64,000 nt of DNA from Hydrogenophaga sp. GTDB lineage: Bacteria; Pseudomonadota; Gammaproteobacteria; Burkholderiales; Burkholderiaceae_C. The notes under the pieces are model-generated. The model ran no database searches. It had not been told where the DNA came from and was given only the letters and a program-made list of their open reading frames with translations. The position numbers and the translations under genes are program-made. Shown piece after piece: positions 1 through 9,085 of the stretch (its first letter is position 1; every line of letters begins with the position of its first letter). Where the stretch lies: positions 186,001 to 250,000 of the forward strand of contig JAABQK010000002.1 in the NCBI GenBank assembly GCA_011391495.1. The letters run 5' to 3'.

Positions 1-477
1 CACTTCGAAGAAGACGAACAGGTTGAACAGGTCGCCCGTGAGAAAGGCACCGGCCAGCCCCATCAGCTGGAACTGGTAGATCGCATGAAAATAGCGGCCA
101 CGGCTGTCCCAGCCGCCGGTGGCGTACCAGAGCACCGGCGCAGCGACCAGATAGGTCAGCAGCACCATCAGGGCAGACAGCCGGTCCAGCACCAGCACGA
201 TGCCGAAGGGTGCCGGCCATTCACCGAGCCGGTAGACCATCAATTCGCCGCTGCTGGCCCGCAGCACCAGGCCCGCTGCCATCGCGGCGCCCAGCAGCAC
301 CGAGGCGAGGCTCAGGCGCCGGCGCCAGCGAAGCCGGGTGGCGTCGTGCTCCCCACCCTGTGCCGACAGGCCACCGGCATCACCCAGCAACAGCAGGGCC
401 ATGGCGGTGAACGACGGCAGCAGAACCGACAGCACCGGCGCGTGCTGCCACCAGAAGGCCAGGATCGCGTCCGACAT
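1..477 (-). CDS. mrpD: Mrp/Pha-type cation/H+ antiporter subunit D (3'-truncated by window edge)
   Basis: The first 159 codons of a membrane subunit of the multisubunit Na+(K+)/H+ antiporter (Mrp/Mnh/Pha), homologous to the proton-pumping subunits NuoM/NuoN. The reading frame begins MSDAILAFWW and contains hydrophobic helices separated by short loops; its last visible residues (LTGDLFNLFVFFEV) match the conserved stretch found in MrpD proteins. The start ATG overlaps the last base of the upstream mrpC stop codon (TGATG), which indicates translational coupling. The remainder, and the expected E, F and G subunits, lie beyond position 1. Complex membership rests on family knowledge and on the neighbouring A and C genes. 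Confidence 0.85.
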   Translation of the reverse strand, partial: MSDAILAFWWQHAPVLSVLLPSFTAMALLLLGDAGGLSAQGGEHDATRLRWRRRLSLASVLLGAAMAAGLVLRASSGELMVYRLGEWPAPFGIVLVLDRLSALMVLLTYLVAAPVLWYATGGWDSRGRYFHAIYQFQLMGLAGAFLTGDLFNLFVFFEV

Positions 478-863
478 CAGCTGCGCTCCTGGTTCTGGCC
501 GCCACTGGCCGCGGCACCGTAGCCAGGAGCATGCCCCGGCTCGTGGCCATCCACATGGTCACTGCCACTCTCGTGCCGGTTGCGCAATGCCAGCTCGATC
601 ACGAAGCCGGTGGTGGCAAAACCGATCACGATCGCGGTCAGCACCAGGGCCTGGGGCAAGGGATCGGCCACCGGCCCGTCACCGACCAGGATCGGCTGCG
701 CGTTGGACCACAGACGCCCCATCACGAAGATGAACACATTGACGGCGTAGCCGAACAGGGAGAGGCCCAGCACGACGGGGAACGTGCGCCCGCGCAGCAT
801 CAGGTAGATACCGCAGGCGGTGACGATGCCGATGCCAGTGGCCAGCAGAAATTCCATGCTCAT
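477..863 (-). CDS. mrpC: Mrp/Pha-type cation/H+ antiporter subunit C
   Basis: A 128-residue NuoK-like membrane subunit of the Mrp antiporter, with three hydrophobic helices (about residues 3-22, 28-48 and 70-95). Segments such as GIYLMLRGRTFPVVLGLSLF and PLPQALVLTAIVIGFATTGF are typical of MrpC. The C-terminal 30 residues are hydrophilic and His/Gly-rich, which is variable in the family. It lies between subunits A/B and D in the usual order. Two in-frame ATGs (MSM) exist; the first is taken. Confidence 0.9.
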   Translation of the reverse strand: MSMEFLLATGIGIVTACGIYLMLRGRTFPVVLGLSLFGYAVNVFIFVMGRLWSNAQPILVGDGPVADPLPQALVLTAIVIGFATTGFVIELALRNRHESGSDHVDGHEPGHAPGYGAAASGGQNQERS

Positions 864-924
864 GTAACGGTCTCCATGGGGCGCAGCGCGGCGCGCGCTG
901 ACTGGGGTCGGACGGGCGCAGCAG

Positions 925-3768
925 TCATGGCAGGCTCCCGGCAGCAGGCGTGGACCTCGCTGTGGACCCAGTGCCTTCGCGGCTCACCGAGCCCAGCACC
1001 GAGATGGTCAGCAGCGTCGAGCCCACCACGGTCAGGTAGACCCCGAGGTCGAACAGCGCCGCCGAGGCCAGCGGCAGCTCGCCCAGCCATGGAACATGGG
1101 GATGACCGTGGGCGCTGGTCATGAACGGCCGGCTCCAGACAAACGCACCGACCCCGGTCAGTCCGGCGATCGACAGCCCGCTGCCGATCCAGCGCACGAA
1201 ACGCCGCCCGCCCTGTGCGCGAAGCAGGGACTCCGCCCTCGCCTGACCCAGGGCCATGAACTGCAGCACCAGCGCCACCGCCGTGATCAGCCCGGCGATG
1301 AAACCGCCACCGGGCAGGTTGTGGCCGCGCATGAAGATGTAGAGCGTGAACACCAGCGCCAGCGGCAGCACCACCGACGCCGCCACGCGCAGCAGCAGTG
1401 GCTGATGGGCAAAGGTCCAGCCCAGCCCCTGCGGATCGGTGGCCGCGCGGCGGCTGCGCATGCCTTCCATGAGCGCCAGCACGCCGATGGCCGCGATGCC
1501 CAGCACGGTGATTTCGCCGAAGGTGTCGTAACCCCGGAAGTCCACCAGGATCACGTTGACCACGTTGGTGCCACCACCCGCCGGCAAGGACTTTTCCAGG
1601 AAGTACCAAGCGATCGAATCGTGGTCCCGTGTCAGCAGCACCCAGGCCACCCAGGCCACGCCCGCGCCACCGGCCACCGCCAGCACACCGTCACGCACAC
1701 GCCGTGCCACCGAGGATTCGCGCGGCGAGTGTTGCGGCAGCAGGGCCAGGCCCATCAGCAGCAGCACGGTGGACACCACCTCCACCGACAGCTGGGTCAA
1801 GGCCAGATCGGGGGCCGACAGGCTCACGAAGGTCAGCGCCGTCACCAGGCCCACCACGCCCACCAGCACCACTGACTGGAACCGCTGGTGGTGCGTGAGC
1901 ACCACCGCCAGGCAGGTCGAGGCCAGCAGCAGCCAGACCGCCAGCGCCAGCGGCGAAGCCGGCAACAGTTCGCGTGTGCCGGCACCGATGCCGCTGCCCG
2001 CCAGCTGCGTCGCGCCCACCGCGATCGCAGAGCCCAGCAGCCAGACCAGATACCGCTGCAGCGAACCGGTTTCCAGCCGCCCAGTGATGCGGCCGGCCAG
2101 CGCAAACAGGCCATCAATGAGCGCCTCGAAGATCCGGCGCCCGGTCGCTGGCCCGAACCAGGCTTCGGACTCGATGCGGTGCAGCCGCTTGCCGCGCGCC
2201 AGCCACAGGTAAAAACCGATGCCCGCCGCCAGTGCGATGGCGCTCATGAGCAGCGGCAGGTTGAAACCGTGCCAGATGGCCAGGTGGTATTCCGGCAAGG
2301 CCTTGCCGGCCAGGGCGGTCGCCGCCACGTGGACCAGCGGGCCGAAGGTGATGGCCGGCAGCAGACCGACGACGATGCACATCGTCACCAGCAGCATGGC
2401 CGGCAGCTTCATGCCCAGCGGTGGCTCGTGCGGATGCGTGTTCGGGACGTCGCCCAGCGGGCCGTTGAAATAGGTGTCGTGAACGAAGCGCAGCGAATAG
2501 GCCACGCTGCAGATGCCCGCCAGCGTCACCAGCGCCGGCACCACCCAGGTCCAGACACCGGTCGTACCCACCACCGCCTCGGTGAAGAACATCTCCTTGG
2601 ACAAAAAACCGTTGGTCAGCGGCACTCCGGCCATCGACGCCGCCGCCACCATGGACAGCGTGGCGGTCCACGGCATGAGCGACCACAGGCCGCCGAGCTG
2701 GCGCATGTCGCGCGAATGGGTTTCGTGGTCCACGATGCCCGCGATCATGAACAGCGAGGCCTTGAAGGTGGCGTGGTTGAGCACGTGAAACACCGCGGCC
2801 ACGGCGGCCAGCGGCGAGCCCAGACCGACCAGGAAAACGATCAGGCCCAGGTGACTGACCGTGGAGTACGCCAGCAGCCCCTTGAGGTCGTGCTTGAAGA
2901 TGGCGATGAAGGCGGCGAACAGCACCGTGACCAGACCCGCACCCGTCACGATGGCCTCGAAATGGCCGGTGCCCGCCAGCACCGGGTACATGCGCATCAG
3001 CAGGAACACGCCCGCCTTCACCATCGTGGCCGAGTGCAGGTAGGCCGACACCGGCGTCGGCGCTGCCATGGCATCGGGCAGCCAGAAGTGGAACGGAAAC
3101 TGTGCACTCTTGGTGAACGCGCCGAGCAGGATCAGCAGCAGCGCGGGCACGAACATCGGGTGCGACTGGATGGCGGCCACGTTGCCCAGCATGGCGCTCA
3201 GCTCGTAGGTGCCGGCCATCTGGCCCAGCAGCACGAAGCCACCGAGCATGGCCAGGCCACCACCGCCCGTGACCGCGAGCGCCTGGCGTGCACCGGCACG
3301 CGCATCGGCCCGGTGGCTCCAGAACCCGATCAGCAGGAAAGACGACAGACTGGTGAGCTCCCAGAAAACCACCAGCAGCAGCAGGTTGTCCGACAGCGCC
3401 ACACCGAGCATGGCGGCCATGAACAGCATCATCTCGCTGAAGAACTTGCCCGCCGAGTCTTTCGGACTCAGATAAAAGTGCGCGTACAGGATGATCAGCA
3501 GGCCGATGAAGAGGATCAGGCCTGCGAACAGCAGCGACAGGCCGTCCAGCCGGAAGGTCAGGTTCAGGCCGATCTCGGGCACCCAGGCCCAGGCGTTCAG
3601 GATCGTCTCGCCCGCCATGACGGCCGGGGCCAGGGACAACAGCAGACCCAGGCTGGCCGCCGTCACGCCAGCGGCGGCCCATGCGGTCAGCAGACGCGAC
3701 CTCGTTCCAAGCCAGAACGTGGCCGCGGTACCCAGCAAAAGAGGAAGCAAGACGATCAATGACAGCAC
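925..3768 (-). CDS. mrpA: Mrp/Pha-type cation/H+ antiporter, fused subunits A and B
   Basis: A 947-residue polytopic membrane protein. The N-terminal ~500 residues are the NuoL-like proton-translocating module, with conserved stretches such as FRLDGLSLLF, FHVLNHATFKASLF and GVPLTNGFLSKEMFF. A middle region (about 600-700) resembles the MrpA C-terminal/DUF4040 segment (LSAPDLALTQLSVE). The last ~150 residues (TLYIFMRGHNLPGGGFIAGL) are an MrpB domain, so A and B are one polypeptide, as in Pha systems. It exchanges monovalent cations for protons and supports pH and salt homeostasis. It is the first gene of the visible operon; a 61-bp gap separates it from mrpC. No separate mrpB follows, consistent with the fusion. 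Confidence 0.92.
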   Translation of the reverse strand: MLSLIVLLPLLLGTAATFWLGTRSRLLTAWAAAGVTAASLGLLLSLAPAVMAGETILNAWAWVPEIGLNLTFRLDGLSLLFAGLILFIGLLIILYAHFYLSPKDSAGKFFSEMMLFMAAMLGVALSDNLLLLVVFWELTSLSSFLLIGFWSHRADARAGARQALAVTGGGGLAMLGGFVLLGQMAGTYELSAMLGNVAAIQSHPMFVPALLLILLGAFTKSAQFPFHFWLPDAMAAPTPVSAYLHSATMVKAGVFLLMRMYPVLAGTGHFEAIVTGAGLVTVLFAAFIAIFKHDLKGLLAYSTVSHLGLIVFLVGLGSPLAAVAAVFHVLNHATFKASLFMIAGIVDHETHSRDMRQLGGLWSLMPWTATLSMVAAASMAGVPLTNGFLSKEMFFTEAVVGTTGVWTWVVPALVTLAGICSVAYSLRFVHDTYFNGPLGDVPNTHPHEPPLGMKLPAMLLVTMCIVVGLLPAITFGPLVHVAATALAGKALPEYHLAIWHGFNLPLLMSAIALAAGIGFYLWLARGKRLHRIESEAWFGPATGRRIFEALIDGLFALAGRITGRLETGSLQRYLVWLLGSAIAVGATQLAGSGIGAGTRELLPASPLALAVWLLLASTCLAVVLTHHQRFQSVVLVGVVGLVTALTFVSLSAPDLALTQLSVEVVSTVLLLMGLALLPQHSPRESSVARRVRDGVLAVAGGAGVAWVAWVLLTRDHDSIAWYFLEKSLPAGGGTNVVNVILVDFRGYDTFGEITVLGIAAIGVLALMEGMRSRRAATDPQGLGWTFAHQPLLLRVAASVVLPLALVFTLYIFMRGHNLPGGGFIAGLITAVALVLQFMALGQARAESLLRAQGGRRFVRWIGSGLSIAGLTGVGAFVWSRPFMTSAHGHPHVPWLGELPLASAALFDLGVYLTVVGSTLLTISVLGSVSREGTGSTARSTPAAGSLP

Positions 3769-3857
3769 GGCTTTTCTTTCAGGTTGGCCCCGGATTCTAA
3801 AAGCCGGGGAAAGACCTCCGGCCCGGCCGACGTGCCGCGCCTCTTGCTGCAGCCCGC

Positions 3858-5027
3858 TCAGGGGTCCTCGGGGCGCCCGCCAGGATGCAGGGTCCAGGCC
3901 AGCCGCGAGCCCAGGCCCACCAAAGCGCCCACCGACCAGAACACGCCGGACACCCCCACCACGACACCGGCCGAGCCGAACAGCAGCGGCATCGCCACGC
4001 TCGAGCCGTTGATGGCCATGGCACGGAGCCCGAGCGCCTCGCCATGCCGGTGCTTCGGCGTGATCTGGTGCAGCGTGCTCATGATCATGGGCTGCACCGA
4101 ACCCAGAGACACCCCCAGCAGGACAGACAGGAGGGCCATCGCCCAGGCCGCCTGCACCAGCGGGTACACCGCAAACAGCAGCGCCGTGGCCAGCATGGCC
4201 GAGCCGATCACCACCGGCTCGCGCAGATGGGCGGCGAGCCAGGGCATGGCCAGACGGATGGCCGTGGCCGCCAGCGCAAAGCCACCCAGGATGGCGCCGA
4301 TCACGGTGGCGCTCAGGCCGCGCTCATGGCCCAGCACCGGCACCAGGAAGGTGTGCACATCCCAGCAGGACGACAGCATCCAGTTGACCAGCATGAGCCG
4401 GCGAAAACCGGCATCGCGCAGCAGGTTCCACGAGGATCCGCTGCGCTGGCGCTCCTCGGGCGCCACAGGCTCCAGCTCGACCGTGCCCCGCACCCAGAAC
4501 CAGGCCAGCGAGGGCAGCAGCGCCAACAGCAGGTAGGCGGCGCGGAACCCGTGGGCATCGATCAGCAGGCCGGCCGCGAACGGTCCCAGGAAATTGGAGA
4601 TCGACGGACCGATGGCCATCCAGCTGAAGACCTGCTTGAGTTCGGTGGGATTGCTCGCCAGCCGGCCCACATGGCGCTGCAGCGCGATCATGGCGAGACC
4701 GGTGGCCGCACCGCAGGTCAATGCCGTCAGGCACAACACGCCAAAGACCGGAAATGCCGCGGCCAGCGCGGCACCCGACGTGGCGATGCCCACGGCCAGC
4801 ACCACCGGCTTGCGCAGTCCATGGCGGTCGGCGAACCGCCCTGCGGGCAGGGCGAGGAACACCTGGGCCAGCGCGAACAGCGCCAGCAACATGCCCACCG
4901 CCACCGGACTGTGGCCCTCGCGCAGCGCCATCAGCGGCGCGGCCATGCGAAAACCGGTCATGCAGGCGTGCAGTGATACCTGCGCTGCGATCAGGCGCGC
5001 CAGATCTGCGCGCAACGGGGATTTCAA
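3858..5027 (-). CDS. Major facilitator superfamily transporter
   Basis: A 389-residue membrane protein with about twelve hydrophobic helices and a typical MFS loop between helices 2 and 3 (GRFADRHGLRKPVV). The substrate cannot be told from the sequence; it resembles drug/metabolite efflux MFS proteins. The start is taken as TTG at 5027 because it gives a TTGA overlap with the rmuC stop codon and is preceded by a GGAG about 7 bases upstream. Longer in-frame extensions run into the rmuC coding region and are not credible. Confidence 0.82.
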   Translation of the reverse strand: MKSPLRADLARLIAAQVSLHACMTGFRMAAPLMALREGHSPVAVGMLLALFALAQVFLALPAGRFADRHGLRKPVVLAVGIATSGAALAAAFPVFGVLCLTALTCGAATGLAMIALQRHVGRLASNPTELKQVFSWMAIGPSISNFLGPFAAGLLIDAHGFRAAYLLLALLPSLAWFWVRGTVELEPVAPEERQRSGSSWNLLRDAGFRRLMLVNWMLSSCWDVHTFLVPVLGHERGLSATVIGAILGGFALAATAIRLAMPWLAAHLREPVVIGSAMLATALLFAVYPLVQAAWAMALLSVLLGVSLGSVQPMIMSTLHQITPKHRHGEALGLRAMAINGSSVAMPLLFGSAGVVVGVSGVFWSVGALVGLGSRLAWTLHPGGRPEDP

Positions 5028-6529
5028 GCGTCTCCGGGGTCGTTGGGGTCCAGCGGGAGCAGCGCGCTGGCCTGGTCCTGCGGCAGCGCCTCCACCGCCT
5101 TGAGCGCGCGGCCCATGGCGCGGCTGCGCGTCTCGGCGCTGTCGAGGGTGTTGAGCACGGTCTGGGTCTGGCTCTTGACCTTGGCGAGCACGTCGCCGAA
5201 CTTGCCGAATTCGGTCTTGACCGCGCCCAGCACCTGCCAGACCTCGCTGCTGCGCTTCTCCAGCGCCAGGGTGCGGAAGCCCATCTGCAGCGAATTGAGC
5301 ATGGCCATCAGCGTGGTCGGCCCGGCCAGCGTCACGCGGTACTCGCGCTGCAACACCTCCATCAGCCCCGGGCGGCGCAGCACCTCGGCGTACAGGCCTT
5401 CGGTGGGCAGGAACAGGATGGCGAAGTCGGTGGTGTGCGGCGGCTCCAGGTACTTGTCGGCCATGGACTTGGCTTCGAGCCTGATGCGCTGCTCCAGACC
5501 ACGCGCGGCCAGTTCGGCGCCCTCGGCATCGGCGCGCTGCTGCGCGTCGAGCAGGCGCTCGTAGTCTTCGTTGGGAAACTTGGCGTCGATCGGCAGCCAG
5601 CACGGCGCACCATCGTCGCTGCGACCCGGCAGCTTGATGGCGAAGTCGACCGTGAACCGGCTGCCCGGTTTGGTCATGACCTGCGTGGCGTACTGGTCGG
5701 GTGCGAACACCTGTTCGAGCAAGGCTGCGAGCTGCGCTTCGCCAAACATGCCGCGCGTCTTCACGTTGGTCAGCAGGTGCTTCAGATCGCCCACGCCCTG
5801 GGCCAGCGTCTGCATTTCACCCAGGCCCTTGTGCACCTGCTCCAGACGGTCGGCCACCTGCTTGAAGCTCTCGCCCAGACGCGCCTGCAGCGTGCTCTGC
5901 AGTTTTTCGTCCACCGTGGCGCGCATTTCGTCGAGCTTGGCGGCGTTGCTCTGCTGCAGCTGCGCGAGCTGGCCGTCGAGCGTGGTGCGGATCTCGGCCA
6001 GGCGACGGGCGTTGCCTTCGCTCATGTCCTGCAGCTGCTTGGTCAAGGTGTCGCCCAGGGTGCCGCGCAACTGCAGCAGCTGCTGGGCAAAGGCGTCGAT
6101 CTGCGCGTTCTGCGTGCGCGTGGCTTCCTGCGCCTGCTGCGTCATGCCCAGGCTGATCGCCTGCAGCTGCTGGGTCAGCGTGTCGCCCAGCGTGCCGCGC
6201 AGCTGCAACAACTGCTGGGCAAAGGCATCCAGCTGGGTGTTCTGCGTGCGCGTGGCCTCGGCATCCTGCCGGGTGATGGTTTCCTGGAAGGTGGCCAGGG
6301 TCTGCTGGATCTCCTGACGGCCAGCGCGGGAACTGTCGCCGATCTCGCGGCGCAGTTCACTTTCCACCCGCTCGATGCGCTGTTGCGCCTGCTGTCCCTG
6401 GCTCTGCAGCGTGGCCAGCAGTTGCTGGTGCTGGGCCACTTCGTCTGCGTTGACCGTCGGGCGGCGCAGCAGCAGCCAGACCAGCAGCAGCGCGTTGACC
6501 ACGCCCAGCACAAGCGTGATCAGGGACAT
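5024..6529 (-). CDS. rmuC: DNA recombination protein RmuC
   Basis: A 501-residue RmuC family protein, reported in E. coli to limit inversion recombination at short inverted repeats. It has an N-terminal membrane anchor (residues ~2-22), a long Gln-rich coiled coil (~30-220) and the conserved RmuC nuclease-like domain (~240-430; KTRGMFGEAQLAALLEQ, LPIDAKFPNEDY, FAILFLPTEGLYAEVLR). The coiled coil contains an almost exact tandem repeat of 44 residues (motif QLDAFAQQLLQLRGTLGDTL). A GTG at 6544, overlapping the upstream dehydrogenase stop codon and preceded by AGGTGA, is an equally plausible start and would add five residues. It sits between the hydroxyacid dehydrogenase and the MFS gene with overlapping ends. 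Confidence 0.9.
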   Translation of the reverse strand: MSLITLVLGVVNALLLVWLLLRRPTVNADEVAQHQQLLATLQSQGQQAQQRIERVESELRREIGDSSRAGRQEIQQTLATFQETITRQDAEATRTQNTQLDAFAQQLLQLRGTLGDTLTQQLQAISLGMTQQAQEATRTQNAQIDAFAQQLLQLRGTLGDTLTKQLQDMSEGNARRLAEIRTTLDGQLAQLQQSNAAKLDEMRATVDEKLQSTLQARLGESFKQVADRLEQVHKGLGEMQTLAQGVGDLKHLLTNVKTRGMFGEAQLAALLEQVFAPDQYATQVMTKPGSRFTVDFAIKLPGRSDDGAPCWLPIDAKFPNEDYERLLDAQQRADAEGAELAARGLEQRIRLEAKSMADKYLEPPHTTDFAILFLPTEGLYAEVLRRPGLMEVLQREYRVTLAGPTTLMAMLNSLQMGFRTLALEKRSSEVWQVLGAVKTEFGKFGDVLAKVKSQTQTVLNTLDSAETRSRAMGRALKAVEALPQDQASALLPLDPNDPGDA

Positions 6530-6540
6530 CGCCGCGTCGC

Positions 6541-7530
6541 TCACGGCGCGATCACCTGCGGGTTCAGCGGCGTCAGGGCGCGCCCTTCGGTCAGGTAGGC
6601 GATCAGGTTGTCGGCGGCCAGCATGGCCATGGCCGTGCGCGTGGGGATGGTGGCGCTGGCGATGTGCGGCGTGAGCACCACGTTGGGCACGCTCAGCAGT
6701 CCGGGGTTGACCTGCGGCTCGCCCTCGAACACATCCAGCCCGGCAGCGGCGATGCGCCGCTCGCGCAGCGCAGCGACCAGCGCGTCTTCGTCCACGATGC
6801 CGCCGCGCGCGATGTTGATCAGCGTGGCCGAGGGCTTCATGCGCGCGATCTCGGCCGCGCCCACCGTGTGGTATGCGGTCGGGGTGTAGGGCAGCACCAG
6901 CACCACGTGGTCGGCCTGCGCGAACAGCTCGTCCTTGCTCACGTAGCGGGCCTTGCACGCGGCTTCCTTGTCGGCGTCCAGCCGCGAGCGGTTGTGGTAG
7001 ATCACGTTCATGCCGAAGCCGTGGGCGCCACGCCGGGCAATCGCCTGGCCGATGCGGCCCATGCCCAGGATGCCCAGCGTGCTGCCATGCACCTCGACGC
7101 CGGCGAACAGGTCGAGTGACCATTCTTTCCACTGGCCGGCGCGCAAGAAGTGTTCGCTCTCGCTCACACGTCGCGCCGTGGCCATGAGCAGCGCAAAGCC
7201 GAAGTCGGCGGTGGTTTCGGTCAGCACATCGGGCGTGTTGGTGCCCAGCACGCCGGCGGCGGTCATGGCCGGCAGATCGAAGTTGTTGTAGCCCACCGCG
7301 ATGTTCGCCGCGATCTTGAGCTGCGGGCAGGCGGCCAGCAGGGCGGCATCCACGCGCTCGCCGCCGGTGGTCATGGCACCGGTCTTGCCCTGCAGCTTCT
7401 CGGCCAGCTGGGCCGGGCTCCAAAACACGCCGGGCGGCGTGCTCTCGACCTCGAAGTGCTGGCGGAGCTTGTGCTCCACCTCGGGGAAAACGGCGCGGGC
7501 GATCAGGATGGCGGGGCGTGGGGTGGTCAT
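6541..7530 (-). CDS. NAD(P)-dependent 2-hydroxyacid dehydrogenase (glyoxylate/hydroxypyruvate or 2-ketogluconate reductase type)
   Basis: A 329-residue D-isomer-specific 2-hydroxyacid dehydrogenase. The Rossmann motif GILGMGRIGQAIA lies near residue 155. The catalytic Arg (NIARGGIVDED), Glu (VFEGEP) and His (TPHIAS) are all present. The family reduces 2-keto acids such as glyoxylate, hydroxypyruvate or 2-ketogluconate in the cytoplasm; the overall pattern is closest to GhrB-like enzymes, but substrate choice is inference. The ATG at 7530 follows a short intergenic region. Its stop overlaps the possible GTG start of rmuC. Confidence 0.9.
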   Translation of the reverse strand: MTTPRPAILIARAVFPEVEHKLRQHFEVESTPPGVFWSPAQLAEKLQGKTGAMTTGGERVDAALLAACPQLKIAANIAVGYNNFDLPAMTAAGVLGTNTPDVLTETTADFGFALLMATARRVSESEHFLRAGQWKEWSLDLFAGVEVHGSTLGILGMGRIGQAIARRGAHGFGMNVIYHNRSRLDADKEAACKARYVSKDELFAQADHVVLVLPYTPTAYHTVGAAEIARMKPSATLINIARGGIVDEDALVAALRERRIAAAGLDVFEGEPQVNPGLLSVPNVVLTPHIASATIPTRTAMAMLAADNLIAYLTEGRALTPLNPQVIAP

Positions 7531-7570
7531 GGGCAGATGGTAAGGGTCAGGGGGGTGGGCCGAGATCGCG

Positions 7571-8986
7571 TCAGACGAAGAACAGCCAGGTCATGAGGGC
7601 AAACAGCGGCACCAGAATGCCGAACGACCAGGCCATGTAGCCGAAAAAGCTGGGCATCTTCACGCCCCGGTCCTCGGCAATCGCCTTGACCATGAGGTTG
7701 GGCGCGTTGCCGATGTAGCTGTTGGCCCCCATGAAGACCGCACCGGCCGAAATGGCCACCAGCGTGGGGGCCAGCGTGGTCATGAGCACCTGCGCGTCGC
7801 CACCGGCGGTGTTGAAGAACACCAGGTAGGTGGGGGCGTTGTCCAGGAAGGAACTGAGGATGCCCGTGGCCCAGAAGTACATGGCCGGATTCGGTGTGCC
7901 GTCGGCGTTGGTCACCGCGCGCACGATGGCTCCGAACGGACCGTCCACACCGGACCGGAGCATGGCGATGACCGGGATGATGGTCAGGAAAATGCCGGCG
8001 AACAGCTTGGCCACCTCCTGCATCGGCCCCCAGGCGAACTGGTTGTCGGCGTGCACGCCCGAAGGCGTGAGCTGCAGCGACGCCACGGTGATGAGGATCA
8101 GGCCGACATCGCGCACGATGCCGGGCAGCCCCACCTCGGTGCCGGCGATGTTGAACACCACGTCGGATTTCCACAACCCGCTCATGAGAACGAGGCCCAC
8201 CACGCCCGCCAGCAGCAGGAAGTTGACGCCACCGTCAAAACCGAACTTGCGGTCGTCCGGCGTCGGGTCCAGGCGGCGCGTTTCTTCCCTGCGGTGGTAG
8301 TACCACCAGTCAATGGCGTAGAACAGCGCCAGCAGCACACCCACCAGGAAAGCCGTTTCGGGCAGGATGTGGATCAGCGTCCAGCTGAACTCCACGCCCT
8401 TGAGGAAGCCGAGGAAGAGCGGCGGGTCACCCAGCGGCGTGAGCGAGCCCCCCGCGTTGGAGACGATGAAGATGAAGAACACCACCACGTGCACCACGTG
8501 CTTGCGGTTGTCGTTGGCGCGGATCAGCGGACGGATCAGCAGCATCGACGCGCCCGTGGTGCCCATGAGGCTGGCCAGCACCGCACCGATGGCCAGGATG
8601 CCGGTGTTCAGCGCCGGGCTGCCGTGCAGGTTGCCCCTGATGTAGATGCCACCGGCCACGGTGAACAGCGCCGTGAGCAGGATGATGAACGGGATGTATT
8701 CCGCCAGCATGGCATGTGCGACGCCCGCGCCCGCTGCGGCCGGCCCGAACACGATGGCAAAAGGCAGCAGAAAGGCCAGCGCCCACGCGGCCGAGACCTT
8801 GCCGAAATGGTGGTGCCAGAAGATGGGCGCCAGCAGCGGGATGAGGGCAATGGACAGCAGGATGCCCGCAAACGGTACGCCCCAGAGCACGGAGAGCTGG
8901 GTACCGTCGAGGTCTGCCGCGCGGGACAGCACCGGTGACATGCCGACCGCGAGGGCAGCCAGGCGAGGCAATACGGACAGGTTCAA
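7571..8986 (-). CDS. NhaD-like Na+/H+ antiporter (ion transporter superfamily)
   Basis: A 471-residue integral membrane protein with an N-terminal signal-like helix and about 12 further hydrophobic segments. Conserved elements such as SNAGGSLTPLGDPPLFLGFL and FLDNAPTYLVFFN match the NhaD branch of the ion transporter superfamily (Na+/H+ antiporters, related to ArsB and CitM carriers). It probably expels Na+ or Li+. The start is a TTG at 8986 preceded by AGGAGA about 7 bases upstream; no in-frame ATG gives a better N-terminus. It stands alone between the FKBP and dehydrogenase genes. Confidence 0.85.
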   Translation of the reverse strand: MNLSVLPRLAALAVGMSPVLSRAADLDGTQLSVLWGVPFAGILLSIALIPLLAPIFWHHHFGKVSAAWALAFLLPFAIVFGPAAAGAGVAHAMLAEYIPFIILLTALFTVAGGIYIRGNLHGSPALNTGILAIGAVLASLMGTTGASMLLIRPLIRANDNRKHVVHVVVFFIFIVSNAGGSLTPLGDPPLFLGFLKGVEFSWTLIHILPETAFLVGVLLALFYAIDWWYYHRREETRRLDPTPDDRKFGFDGGVNFLLLAGVVGLVLMSGLWKSDVVFNIAGTEVGLPGIVRDVGLILITVASLQLTPSGVHADNQFAWGPMQEVAKLFAGIFLTIIPVIAMLRSGVDGPFGAIVRAVTNADGTPNPAMYFWATGILSSFLDNAPTYLVFFNTAGGDAQVLMTTLAPTLVAISAGAVFMGANSYIGNAPNLMVKAIAEDRGVKMPSFFGYMAWSFGILVPLFALMTWLFFV

Positions 8987-9085
8987 GGCGTGTCTCCTAG
9001 ATGCGGCTCAACCGGCCGCTTGGGTTCGTTCAAGATCCTGCCGTGCGGCACGGATCGGGGCTGCTGTGGTGGGCAGCCCAGTGGC

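Noticed and set aside
1888-3762. A 624-codon plus-strand frame opposite mrpA
   Set aside because: Shadow frame; very rich in His, Gln and Arg, no membrane helices, while the minus frame is a clear antiporter subunit.
5028-5603. N-terminal extension of the MFS gene into rmuC
   Set aside because: The extension is Arg/Gly-rich noise overlapping a conserved RmuC domain; the TTG at 5027 with a GGAG fits better.
6545-7423. N-terminal extension of rmuC through the dehydrogenase gene
   Set aside because: It is an out-of-frame shadow of an obvious dehydrogenase; the membrane anchor of RmuC starts at 6529.
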